This document shows positions 23,160-32,800 of a stretch of 64,000 nucleotides of DNA, piece by piece. The notes beneath the pieces were generated by a model. It searched no databases and was not told the DNA's origin. It worked only from the letters and a program-made list of their open reading frames with translations. Location: assembly GCF_033958435.1 (NCBI RefSeq), contig NC_134137.1, forward strand, positions 106,464,501 to 106,528,500. Direction: 5' to 3'. The stretch comes from Carettochelys insculpta (Eukaryota > Chordata > Testudines > Carettochelyidae). Every line of letters starts with the position of its first letter. Position 1 is the first letter of the stretch. The position numbers and the translations under genes are program-made.

Positions 23160-23570
23160 GGCTGTGGCCACACTTGTCCAAAACTTTGAAATAGCCATGC
23201 AAATGGCCATTTCGAAGATTAGTAATGACTCACTGAACTGAATATTCAGTGCCGCATTAGCATTCACACGCTTCCGGCTGTGGAGCTTCAAAAGCACCGC
23301 TTTTGAACGCGCACGGCTACATGGGGGTCCTTTTCAAAAGAACCCCGCACGTTCGAAATCCCTTATTCCCCTCAGCTGAGAGGAATAAGGGGATTTCAAA
23401 ATGTGTGGGGTCCTTTTGAAAAGGACCCCCATGTAGCTGCACCAAGCCACGGCCACAAGCAGATGAATGCTAATGGGGCGCTGAATATTCAATTCAGAGC
23501 CTCATTAGGAAGCTTCGAAGTGGCCATTTGCATGGCCATTTCGAAGTTTTGGCCAAGTGTGGCCACAGCC
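23160..23570. mobile_element. 411-bp palindromic MITE with long inverted repeats
   Basis: The left arm GGCTGTGGCCACACTTGTCC...CATGCAAATGGCCATTTCGAAG and the right arm are inverted complements over at least 58 bp. More distant inverted similarity follows (gggtccttttcaaaag / ccttttgaaaaggaccccc). AAT occurs at both edges (23157-23159, 23571-23573). The arms carry TTTGCAT/ATGCAAAT octamer-like motifs. No coding capacity. Confidence 0.75.
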
Positions 23571-23899
23571 AATATTTCGGAAAAGCAGAGTACGCAGTAA
23601 ATTGACCTTCTATACTGCCTTGCCTGCCTACTTTATAATGTCAGTGCACTAATACTTACATATATGCAAAAAATGCAAGAACTTGATTTGTGTGTGCACC
23701 AATTTGCTCTGTGTGTGTGTGTGCGCGTGCACGTGCGCGCGCGCCCTTCACTCTATGGACAAATATGTAAGCAGGCTATTGTGTGTATGTGAGATTTTTG
23801 TTTGCATATTGTTGAATTCTGGCCTACAGTGGACTCCACTATAAATTCATGGTTTCATAAATTAGTGGAAAAATGATTGACTTCAGTGAAAGCAGGATT
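23571..23899. repeat. Spacer with (GT/GC)n microsatellite
   Basis: Alternating purine-pyrimidine tract gtgtgtgtgt-gcgcgtgcac-gtgcgcgcgc at 23709-23746, a potential Z-DNA former; the rest is unassigned. Confidence 0.7.
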
Positions 23900-24137
23900 A
23901 GGCAGTAGAACCTCATCAGATTTCTTCTGGCCCAACCCTTCAGTTTGCCTAGCTCTCTCTGCACGCTGTCCCTACCTTCCAGCATATAAACCTTTCCTCC
24001 TAGTTTAGTGTCATCTGCAAATTTGCTGAGGGTACAATCCCTCCCCTCATCTAGGTCATTAATAAAAATGTTGAACAAAATCAGCCCCAGAATCAACCCT
24101 TGAGGTACCTTGCTTGAAACTGGCCACCAACCATTGA
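23900..24137 (-). pseudogene. CR1 reverse transcriptase fragment, downstream half of an interrupted copy
   Basis: The minus-strand frame contains [12 protein letters not shown] and [10 protein letters not shown], the CR1 RT palm with its catalytic FADD. It is the C-terminal continuation of the CR1 piece at 32526-32800. The two were separated by the DIRS insertion. Confidence 0.85.
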
Positions 24138-24325
24138 TTCTTCTTCGAGTGATTGCTCATGTGCATTCCAGTTTGGACGTGCGCCAGGCATATGCCCAGT
24201 TGCCAGAAGCGTTTTGCCCTAGCCAGTAGCCCTAGGGTTGGTGCGGCACCCCCTGGCGTGGTGCCCATATGGCTGCCGATATATGCACTGTCCACCCCGC
24301 CCCCCTCTCAGTTCCTTCTCACAGC
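24138..24325 (+). repeat. DIRS copy 1 left inverted terminal repeat
   Basis: Inverse complement of about 32295-32525. Shared phrases include gctcatgt-cattcca, ccctagggt-ggtgcggcacc and ctcagttccttct. Confidence 0.85.
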
Positions 24326-24447
24326 GCTGTCGGTTGCTGGAGCTCCCTCATTGTTGAGCGTTCACTGGTAGCCTTTATTGTTTTAATTAGTTGTAAATAG
24401 TTTAGATAGTTATCTTTCATAGGTAAATAGCTTTTTTTTAGCACCTA

Positions 24448-26245
24448 GTGAGCCAAGGTGGGTCTTTGCCCCCCATGGTGCCTCAGCGCCAGGGGATGCC
24501 TGGTTCCCTGGGATTTAAAAACTGTTCAAAATGTGGGAAACGAATGCCCAAAAGCGACCCGCATAAGGCGTGTTTGAGTTGCCTTGGTGAGGCTCACCTC
24601 TGGGAGCGCTGCTCTATTTGCAAGGCCTTCAGACCTAGGACTTTAAAAGATAGAGCTCAACAGCTGAAAGTTCTACTAATGGAATCAGACTTGCGCCCGA
24701 ACATTTCCCCAGTGGAAACTCAGAGGGCCGCTTTGTCTGTGCAGAGCACTCCGGCACCATCAGTACCATCGCAAAGTTCCCAGCACAGAGAGCAGGACTC
24801 AGTGCCTAGCTCCTCCCGGTGCCATAAGAGCCAGTCCCCGGTGCCTCACAAAAAGAGAAGACGGGACCAGGGTCGATCTCAAGAAAGAAGGAGGTGAAGG
24901 CAAGCTTCAGGGGAGTCCACCAGATCGCACCATGACCAGGGTCATGAAGTGTGAGCATTGACTCCAGCGCAAGGCGAGAGCCTGCACTCTCCCAGTCTGC
25001 CCTCAACACCGGAGGCTTTTAGCGCTGCGCAAGGCCTCCTGCAAATTACGTTGCCGCTACAGACGCTGCACTGGGAGCCTTCATCACCCCAGTTCAAGGC
25101 ACCTGATCAGGCTCCAGGGACCCTGGCATGGTTCCTGATGCCATTGAGACCCCAGCAAATGGTTGCCTCCCTTGGTGCCATGCAGATGGTGCAGAGCGCT
25201 CAAGAACCGATGGGTGCTACAGGACCCTCGGCACTGCCCTGGTCGTCGGTGTCAGAGTCTGCGTCGGAGTTGGACTCGTTTTACGCCAGCTCAGCTCAGA
25301 GCGGGAGTATGAGGTCATCTCAACACAGCGGGCATCGACACTGCTCCCAACGCCCATTAAAGGGGGATTGGCAAAGGCCCCCCAAAGGTGCCCCACAGTG
25401 GCCCTTCAGGACCCCGTGGGCGATCCATGAGGCACAGAGGCGGGATGCAGGACTCCCGTTCAGGGAGCCCAACACTCCTCAGGTGCCGAGATCAGCACCG
25501 ACTGCTGCTTTGGGAGCCCTGCCGAGAGAGCAAGTGGAATCATCGGCACTGGCACCGACGATGGCACCGGCACCAGTGCAGTCAGCGGCAACCCAAGTGT
25601 TGGCACCGCCCCTGCAGGCACCAGGTACTGTGGTGCAGTGAGTGCCGGCACCAACAGACAGGTGCAGTGGCCCCATCTTCATGGCACCGTACCAGAGACC
25701 ACTACGGGGGCCCTTCACCCCAGACACTGAGCACGGCACTGCAAACTACGGTGCTGGGGACTCAAACGGAAGTGCTGGAACCCCCCCACACCGGTGGGCT
25801 TGGAGGGCGTGATGCCCTCATCCTCGTCCTCCCCAGATGAGATGCTGGCTGGATCCTCTGCATCCCCAGTACTGGAGGATGTAGGAGCACACCAGCAGTT
25901 GTTGAGGAGGGTGGCCCAGAATCTAGGAGTGCAGGCGGAAGAGGTCAGGGATGAAATAGACCTTGTTACAAACATCCTCTCAACAGCTGGACTGTCTAGG
26001 GTGGCACTGCCCATTATAAAGACAATTGCCAATACAGTGAAGACAGTGTGGCAGACCCCAGCCGCAGCCTTGTCCACGGCTAGGAAAAATGAGTACTGGT
26101 ATTTTGTCCCAGCCCAGGGAAATGAACATCTGTTCACCCATCCTCCCCCGATTCCCGTGTTGTGGATGCTGTGAACAATAGGGAGAGGCAGGGGGTCCAG
26201 GGGCCATCCCCGAAAAACAAAGAGGCCAAACGATTAGACCTGTAC
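24448..26245 (+). pseudogene. DIRS copy 1 gag-like ORF, N-terminal part
   Basis: The gag-like protein is presumed to package DIRS RNA. Residues 24-64 of the first frame (24448-24897) carry CSKCGKRMPKSDPHKACLSCLGEAH...CSIC, a CxxC/CxxC zinc-ribbon-like region. Later frames (24958-25641, 25794-26174) are Ser/Pro/Gln-rich and end in a helical region, ILSTAGLSRVALPIIKTIANTV. Stops and frameshifts break it (stop at 24895-24897). At 26245, after the codons for KRLDLY, the frame is cut by the PLE. It resumes at 28610 with GRKVYSTGG, so this is one ORF split by insertion. Confidence 0.8.
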
Positions 26246-26258
26246 CTGCACAAACATA

Positions 26259-28411
26259 ATGCAGTTCTGCGGTGATCTGGAAGCCTACTTTCGCCGTCTC
26301 AGACTCAAAGAATACTTTCAACACAACACTGACCAGCACACCATTACACAGACAACCTCCCAGCAGCACAAGAAGAATAACTCCACGTGGACTCCTCCTG
26401 AGGGTAGAAATAATAGTCAGGACCTATATATAGAATGCTTCCGCCGACGTGCACAGGCAGAAACTGTGGAGAGACAGCATCGCTTGCCTCACAACCTCAG
26501 TCATGCGGAACGCAATGCCATCCACAGCCTCAGAAACAGCCCTGACATTATAATCAAAGAGGCAGATAAAGGAGGAGCTACTGTCATCATGAGCAGGTTT
26601 GACTACCAGAAGGAGGCTTCCAGACAACTCTCCAATACCAAATTGTACAGGCTACTTTCCTCAGATCCCACCGAGGAATACACTAAGAAACTACACCATC
26701 TGCTCAGGACACTCCCTACACAAGCACAAGAACAGATCTATACCAACACACCTCTAGAGCCCCGTCCGGGGCTATTCTACCTACTACCCAAGATCCACAA
26801 ACCTGGAAATCCTGGAAGTCCCATCATCTCGGGCATTGGCACTCTCACTGAAGGACTGTCTGGTTATGTGGACTCTCTCCTCAGACCCTATGCCACCAGC
26901 ACTCCCAGCTATCTCCGAGACACCACTGACTTCCTGAGAAAACTGCAAGGCATTGATGACCTACCAGAAAACACTATCCTAGCCACCATGGATGTAGAGG
27001 CTGTCTATACCAACATCCCAGACAAAGATGGAATAAATGCTGTCTGGAACAGTATCCCTGATGATGCTACAGCACATTTGATGGCTGAGCTCTGTAACTT
27101 TATCCTCACACACAACTATTTCAGATTTGGTGACGATATATACCTTCAAATCAGCGGCACAGCTATGGGTACCCGCATGGCCCCTCAATATGCCAATATT
27201 TTCATGGCTGACCTGGAACAACGCTTCCTTAGCTCTCGTCCACTAACACCCGTCTCTACTTACGATACATTGATGACATCTTCGTCATCTGGATCCATGG
27301 GAAGGAGACTCTGGAGGAATTCCACTGGGACTTCAACAACTTTCACCCCAACATCAACCTCAGCCTGGAACAGTCCACACAGGAGATCCACTTCCTGGAC
27401 ACCACGGTGCTAATACATGATGGCCACATCAATACCACGCTGTACCGTAAACCCACTGACCACTACGCCTACCTTCATGCCTCCAGCTTCCATCCCAGAC
27501 ACACCACACGATCCATTGTCTACAGCCAAGCACTAAGATATAACCGCATTTGCTCCAACCCCTCCAACAGAGACAAACACCTACAGGATCTCTACCAAGC
27601 ATTCTTGAAATTGCAGTACCCACCTGAGGGAGGAAAAAAAGAGATCAACAGAGCCAGACGTGTGCCACGAAGCCTCTTACTACAGGACAAGCCCAAGAGA
27701 GAAACCAACAGAACACCACTAGCCATCACCTACAGTCCTCAGCTAAAACCTCTACAGCACATCATCAGGGATTTACAACCCATCCTGGACAATGATCCCC
27801 CACTTTCACAGGCCTTGGGAGGCAGACCAGTCCTTGCCCACAGACAACCTGCCAACCTGAAGCAAATCCTAACCAGCAGCTATACACCGCACCACAGTCA
27901 CTCTAACTCAGGGACCCATCCATGCAACAAACCTCGTTGCCAGCTCTGCCCACATATCTACACCAGCAACACCATTACAGGACCTAATCAGATCAGCCAC
28001 ACTATCGTGGGTTCATTCAGCTGCACATCTACCAATATAATTTATGCCATCATGTGCCAGCAATGCCCCTCTGCTATATACATCGGACAAACTGGACAGT
28101 CTCTATGTAAAAGAATAAACGCACACAAATCAGATATCAGAAATGGCAGTATACAAAAACCCGTAGGAGAGCACTTCAATCTCCCAGGCCACACAGTGGC
28201 AGACTTGGAAGTAGCTATCCTACAGCAAAGAAATTTCAGGACCAGACTCCAAAGAGAAATTTCTGAGCTACAATTCATCTGGAAATTCGACGCCCTCAGC
28301 TCAGGCTTAAACAAAGACTGCAAATGGCTGGCTAAATACAGAAGCAGCTTCCCCTCCCTTGGTGTTCACACCTCCAGATCAACTGTTGGTAGTAAGCCTC
28401 ACCCTTGCTGA
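26259..28411 (+). pseudogene. PLE reverse transcriptase-GIY-YIG endonuclease, one frameshift
   Basis: Penelope-type enzymes prime at a nick made by their GIY-YIG domain. The first frame (26259 onward) shows KEADKGGATVI (residues 100-110), FYLLPKIHKPGNPGSP (173-188), the RT A-motif region MDVEAVYTNIP (244-254) and GTAMGTRMAPQYANIF (300-315). At about 27250 an apparent one-base loss shifts the frame. The catalytic RYIDDIF (27263) and all later motifs are in the second frame, annotated to 28411: linker Cys knuckle CNKPRCQLC (residues 173-181 of that frame), IIYAIMC, YIGQTGQSLCKR, AHKSDIRN, GEHFNLPGH. The YIG core and nearby residues look intact, unlike the copy at 5261. Combined coding length is about 715 codons. 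Confidence 0.9.
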
Positions 28412-28609
28412 CTGAGCTAACCTTGTTATCCCCACCCTTGCTCTGGCTTATTTATACCTGGCCCTGCAGATTTCCAAGACCAGCATCTGATGAAGTGAGT
28501 CTGTGCTCACGAAAGCTCATGCTCAGAACTTTTCTGTTGGTCTATAAGGTGCCACAGGACCCTTCGTTGCTGTTACAGATCCAGACTAACACGGCTACCC
28601 CTCCGATAC
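28412..28609 (+). repeat. PLE 3' terminal region
   Basis: Contains tgatgaagtgagtctgtgct, cacgaaagctcatgctcaga, ctataaggtgccacaggacc and the final acacggctacccctccgata. It is nearly the same sequence as one arm of the hairpin at 60255-60451. Confidence 0.9.
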
Positions 28610-29190
28610 GGTAGAAAAGTTTATTCTACAGGTGGCCTCCAAGTGAGAATTGCTAACCAGCAAGCCATGGTTAGCAGGTGTGCGTACAATACAGCCAGCT
28701 CCATGGACCACTTCACTGAGCTGCTCCCACCAGAGACCAAGTCAGGATTTACGGCCCTGGTGGAGAGGCAGAGACTCATATCTAGAGCAGCACTACAGGC
28801 TGCCCTAAATGCAGCTGATGCGGCCACCAGGGTCATGGCCTCAGGTATAGCCATGAGAAGGGGGCATGGCTTCAGGTCTTGGGACTATCACAGGAGGTGC
28901 AGCCGTCCCTTCAGGATCTCCCATTTGAGGGCCCCTCCCTATTTTCGGAAAAAACTGACAAGAGACTTTATAGTATGAAGGACTCACGGACCACTCTATG
29001 CTCACTGGGTCTCTATACACCAGCAACCCAGAGAAGACATTTTACCCCAAGGCCCCAGTTCAGACCGTTCCCACAACAACAACAGGATGGGAACAGGAGA
29101 AGGGGCCGCCATAATAGGGGACTTCAGGGTCGCCAGACACAGGACCAGAGCCAGCAGAAACCACCGCCGGGGTCTAAATACCAGTTTTGA
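28610..29190 (+). pseudogene. DIRS copy 1 gag-like ORF, C-terminal part
   Basis: Resumes the interrupted gag frame at 28610 (GRKVYSTGGLQ) and continues RIANQQAMVSRCAYNTASSM and LLPPETKSGF. This matches the minus-strand DIRS copy 2 segment at 43500-43250 (GRKVYSFSTLLLRMANYAAH). Later frames are Gln/Arg-rich, RRGRHNRGLQGRQTQ-like, and run toward RT. Confidence 0.75.
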
Positions 29191-30550
29191 TGGGGCTGTT
29201 GGGAGCGACACACTGGCCATCCCCACAGTTCCAGCTCAGTGTTTATTTTCATCGCGCCAATCCCCATTCTACCATGCATGGTGCAGCATAATGTCGGACC
29301 AGTGGGTCCTCCGCACGGTAGAAAAGGGATATGCTATCCAATTTTCTTCCTACCCCCCTTCCCACCCCTCTGCCCTTTCCCTCTTCAGGGATCCCTCTCA
29401 CGAGACGGTTCTCAGGCAGGAGGTAGGGGCCCTCCTACAAAAGGGGGCTATAGAGGAAGTTCCCCAGGAATTCCGGGGGCAGGGATTTTTGTCCCATTAT
29501 TTCCTAATCATGAAAGCGAAAAGGGGACTACAGCCAATATTGTACCTGCGAAACCTGCACCAATTTGTGAAAAAGATAAAGTTTCATATGATATCCCTGG
29601 GCATAATTATCCCAGTGCTGGAACGAGGGGACTGGTTTGTCGCTCTCGACTTACAAGGCACGCATTTCCATATAGCAATTTATCCACCTCACAGGAGGTT
29701 CCTCCGGTTTGTACTAGGGAAGGACCATTACCAGTTCACAGTCCTTCTGTTCAGCCTCTCCTCAGCCCCAAGAGTCTTTACCAAATTTATCTCAGTAGTG
29801 GCAGCCTTCTTACTCAGGCAGGGAATGCATCTGTTCCCCTACGTAGATGACTGACTGATTGGAGGTCGGTCACAGAGACAGGTGACAAGTCATGTACAGC
29901 TGATATGAGAAATGTTCAACAAGTTAGGCCTCCTAGTGAATGAGGCAAAGTCTGTGCTAGCCCCAGCTCAGGTCATGGAGTTTGTGGGTGCAAGACTAGA
30001 TGCAGAGCAAGCCAGGGCCTTTCTGCCCCAGAGCAGGGTCCAAGCCATGGTTTCTTGCATCCAAAGCTTGATCAGGTTCCCAATCGTAATGGCCAGGGGA
30101 TGCCTCAGACTGTTGGGACACACGGCGGCATGCACGTTCACAGTCCAGCATGCCAGGTTACGAATGTGCCCCTTCCAGCTGTGGCTCGCCGCAGTATAGA
30201 GACCTGTCAGGGACAACATGGACAAGTTAGTTACAGTCCCCCCAAGAGTGTTAACGGCATTACACTGGTGGCTAGAAGCCAGGTCGGTCTGCATGGGAGT
30301 GCCCTTCAATCCCCCGCAACCCTCCCTCTTCCTGGTCACAGACGGGGAGGCGGACCTGGGCTGGGGAGTACACTTTGGGGACCGACAGACTCAGGCTCTG
30401 TGGAGCAAGACCGATGCCCAGCTCCACGTAAACGTGCAGGAGCTCAGAGCTGTTTGGCTGGTGTGAAGAGTGTTTCAGAGCGAACTGAAGGGGCAGTGTG
30501 TCGCAGTCAACACAGACAATACTATGGCAATGTACTATGTAAACAAACAA
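29191..30550 (+). pseudogene. DIRS copy 1 reverse transcriptase/RNase H
   Basis: The main frame 29087-29854 carries the RT motifs QPILYLRNLHQF, DWFVALDLQGTHFHIAI, LLFSLSSAPRVFTK and the catalytic FPYVDD. A stop follows immediately at 29851. Further pieces (29912-30199, 30218-30466) hold the thumb (VGARLDAEQARAFLPQ) and RNase H (LVTDGEADLGWGVHFGD, VQELRAVWLV, NTDNTMAMYYVNKQGG around 30510-30560). Multiple stops and frame changes make it inactive. Gene order gag, RT/RH, recombinase is canonical for DIRS. Confidence 0.85.
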
Positions 30551-30905
30551 GGGGGCACACGCTCATCACCCCGTGTCTCAAGGCCCTCAGGCTCTGGGAC
30601 TTCTGCATCCAGCACCAGATTCTCCTGAGGGTGTTCTACCTGTCTGGGGCTCACAACTCCCTAGCGGACCACCTCAGCAAGTCGTTCATGGACCACAAGT
30701 GGTCACTACATGCTGAAGTACTGAGTTCAATTTTCCAGAGGTGGGGACGTCCCCAGGCAGGCCTCTTCACCACTCATCTCAACGTGAAGTGCAGGCCATT
30801 CTGCTCTTACAAGAACCAAAGGCTGGGCTCTTGGGCAGATGCCTTCAGCATTCATTTGTTGGGTCCATTGCTGTACGCCTTCCCACTGATACCGCTCATC
30901 CACTG

Positions 30906-32166
30906 AACACTATTGAAGAGTCTGTTGGACTGAGCATCAGTTATCCTGGTGGTCCCAGCCTGGGCTCGACAGCACTGGTACTCGACTCTCTTGGAGATGT
31001 CCACTCGTGCCCTGGAGGTGCTTCTGTTGCGCTCAGACCTGCTGACGCAGGAGGAGGGGAGACTGCAGCACCCCAATATTCAGGCACTGCATCTCACAGC
31101 ATGGAGGCTCCATGGCTGAGACTGGTCGAGCTGGTCTGCTCCAAACCTGTCAGGGAAGTATTGTTGAACAGCAGGAAACCCCCTACTAAGGTAACATATG
31201 TAGCCAAATGGAAAAGGTTTACCATATGGGCCACTCAGAAAGGGTTGTCCCTGGGAGAGGCCCCAGTACCATGTATTCTAAATTATTTGCTGGCCTTAAG
31301 CCAGACAGGGCTATCACTGTCCTCTCTGAAAGTGGACTGGGCAGCCGTTTCGGCGTTTCACCCAGGGGCTGGGAGGTCATTGGTCTTCTCAGACCCGGTG
31401 GTGAAAAGGTTGATGAAGGGAATGGAAAGAGTCAAACCACAGGTTCGGGGCCCTCTGCCCACATGGGACCCTAATTTGGTTTTGTCTAAGCTTATGACTC
31501 CCCCATTTGAACCTCTCACCTCCTGTTCTATGTTGTTCCTTACCTACAAGGTGGCATTCCTGGTGGCCATTACCTCAGCCAGAAGGGTGTTGGAGCTCAG
31601 GGCCCTGACAGCGGACCCCACTTTATACGGTGTTCCACAAAGATAAGGTCAGGCTGAGACCCCACCCTGCATTTCTGCCTGAGGTGGTCTCCCCCTTCCA
31701 CATTAACCAAGACATCACCTTACCGGTGTTCTATCCAAAGCCCCATGCCTCCCCCAGGGAGCAGAGCTTACACACTTTGGATGTCCGGAGGGTGCTGGCC
31801 TTCAATACGGACAGAACCAAACCCTTCCGGAAGTCGAAGCAGTTGTTCGTTGCAGTGGCAGACAGGATGAAGGGGCACCTAGTTTCCTCTCAGTGGAGCT
31901 CCTCCTGGATAGTGGCCTGTATCAGAGAGTGCTACAAGCTGGCGGGGTACCCCCCCCCCCCAATCAGGGCTCACTCCACTAGGGCACAGGCATCCTCTGC
32001 AGCACCCTTGGCCAGGATCCCTGTCCAGGACGTCTGCAGGGTGGCCACTTGGTCCTCCATTCACATGTTTGTAGCGCATTATGCATTACTGCAGCACACA
32101 CAGGAAGACGCTGTGGTGGGCAGGGCTGTCCTGCACTCCTTTTGGGGCTCCGACGCCACCTCCTAG
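30906..32166 (+). pseudogene. DIRS copy 1 tyrosine recombinase
   Basis: Integrates the circular DNA intermediate by site-specific recombination, which is why DIRS lack target duplications. The frame to 31646 has the core-binding domain (TKVTYVAKWKRFTIWATQKG, GLSLSSLKVDWAAVSAF) and first catalytic Arg in ITSARRVLELRAL (about 31570). A frameshift near 31620 moves to the frame 31630-32166, with AHSTRAQASS (H-x-x-R, about 31967) and the C-terminal tyrosine in VAHYALLQ (about 32080). All recognisable catalytic positions persist despite the frameshift. Confidence 0.85.
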
Positions 32167-32177
32167 GCATTGGCTTG

Positions 32178-32270
32178 CATTCACCCAAATTGGAATTCAC
32201 GTGAGCAATCACTCGAAGAAGAAAAGACAGTTATCTGTTCTTCGAGATGTGTTGCTCATGTCCATTCCAA
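32178..32270 (+). repeat. DIRS copy 1 internal complementary region
   Basis: Reads gtgagcaatcactcgaagaa then aagacagttatctgttcttc and gagatgtgttgctcatgtcc. The first part complements the extreme left tip, the second the extreme right tip. This is the template-bridging signature used to make circular DIRS intermediates. Confidence 0.85.
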
Positions 32271-32294
32271 AACCCTCCCGCCTTCCCCTCTGTC

Positions 32295-32525
32295 GGAATA
32301 GCTGGCAAGAAGGAACTGAGCATGGGCAAGTTTGGCAGTGCCTATATTGTCGGCCATACAGGTGACGCTCCAGGGGGTGCTGCACCGACCCTGGGGGTGC
32401 CGCACCGACCCTAGGGCTGCCGGCTAGGGCAACAAGCTTTCGGTAACTGGGCGTGCGCCAAATTGGAATGGACATGAGCAACACATCTCGAAGAACACCA
32501 GTTACAGAACAGGTAACTGTCTTTT
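32295..32525 (+). repeat. DIRS copy 1 right inverted terminal repeat
   Basis: Inverse complement of the left ITR; ends ...caggtaactgtctttt at 32525, after which CR1 sequence resumes. Confidence 0.85.
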
Positions 32526-32800
32526 ACCACTAGTTGAGCAGGATGATCTAGCCAGCTTTCTATCCACCTTATAGTCCATTTGTCCAAGCCATACTCCTTT
32601 AGTTTGCTGGCAAGGATATTGTGGGAGACCCTATCAAAAGCTTTGCTAAAGTCAAGGTGTATTATGACCACCACCTTCCCCATACTCACAGAGCCATTTA
32701 ACCCATCATAGGAAGCAGTTGGCCAGGCATGCCTTTCCCTTGCTGAATCCATGCTCATCTTTCCTGATAACTTTAAAGAACGTAACTTATCTTCATATGG
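32526..32800 (-). pseudogene. CR1 reverse transcriptase fragment, upstream half of an interrupted copy
   Basis: The minus-strand frame contains IHLDFSKAFDRVSHNIL (RT motif A) and GLDKWTIRWIESWLDHPAQ, directly N-terminal to the FADD piece at 23900-24137. Together they are one CR1 into which DIRS copy 1 inserted. Confidence 0.85.

Larger units (their letters stand above)
26246..28609 (+). mobile_element. Penelope-like element inserted in the DIRS gag ORF
   Basis: The 2364-bp insertion is bounded by DIRS gag codons: ...gacctgtac to 26245, ggtagaaaag from 28610. It encodes RT plus GIY-YIG endonuclease and ends with the PLE tip acacggctacccctccgata. That tip is also present at the end of the foldback at 60255-60451, so both belong to one family. 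The 5' side lacks the upstream leader seen in the minus-strand copy at 4050-4316, suggesting 5' truncation. Orientation is the same as the DIRS. Confidence 0.9.
24138..32525 (+). mobile_element. DIRS-type tyrosine-recombinase retrotransposon (DIRS copy 1), itself carrying a PLE
   Basis: DIRS elements have gag, RT/RNase H and a tyrosine recombinase, inverted terminal repeats and an internal complementary region (ICR), and replicate through circular DNA. The left ITR from 24138 (ttcttcttcgagtgattgct) and the right ITR about 32295-32525 are inverted complements over roughly 190-230 bp. The ICR at about 32178-32270 joins the complement of the left tip (cactcgaagaagaa) to that of the right tip (aagacagttatctgttcttc). 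Removing the 2.36-kb PLE leaves about 6.0 kb, a normal DIRS length. It lies in an antisense CR1. Confidence 0.9.

Noticed and set aside
25128..25840. Overlapping ORFs on both strands within DIRS gag
   Set aside because: Alternate-frame shadows of a low-complexity Pro/Gln-rich coding region.
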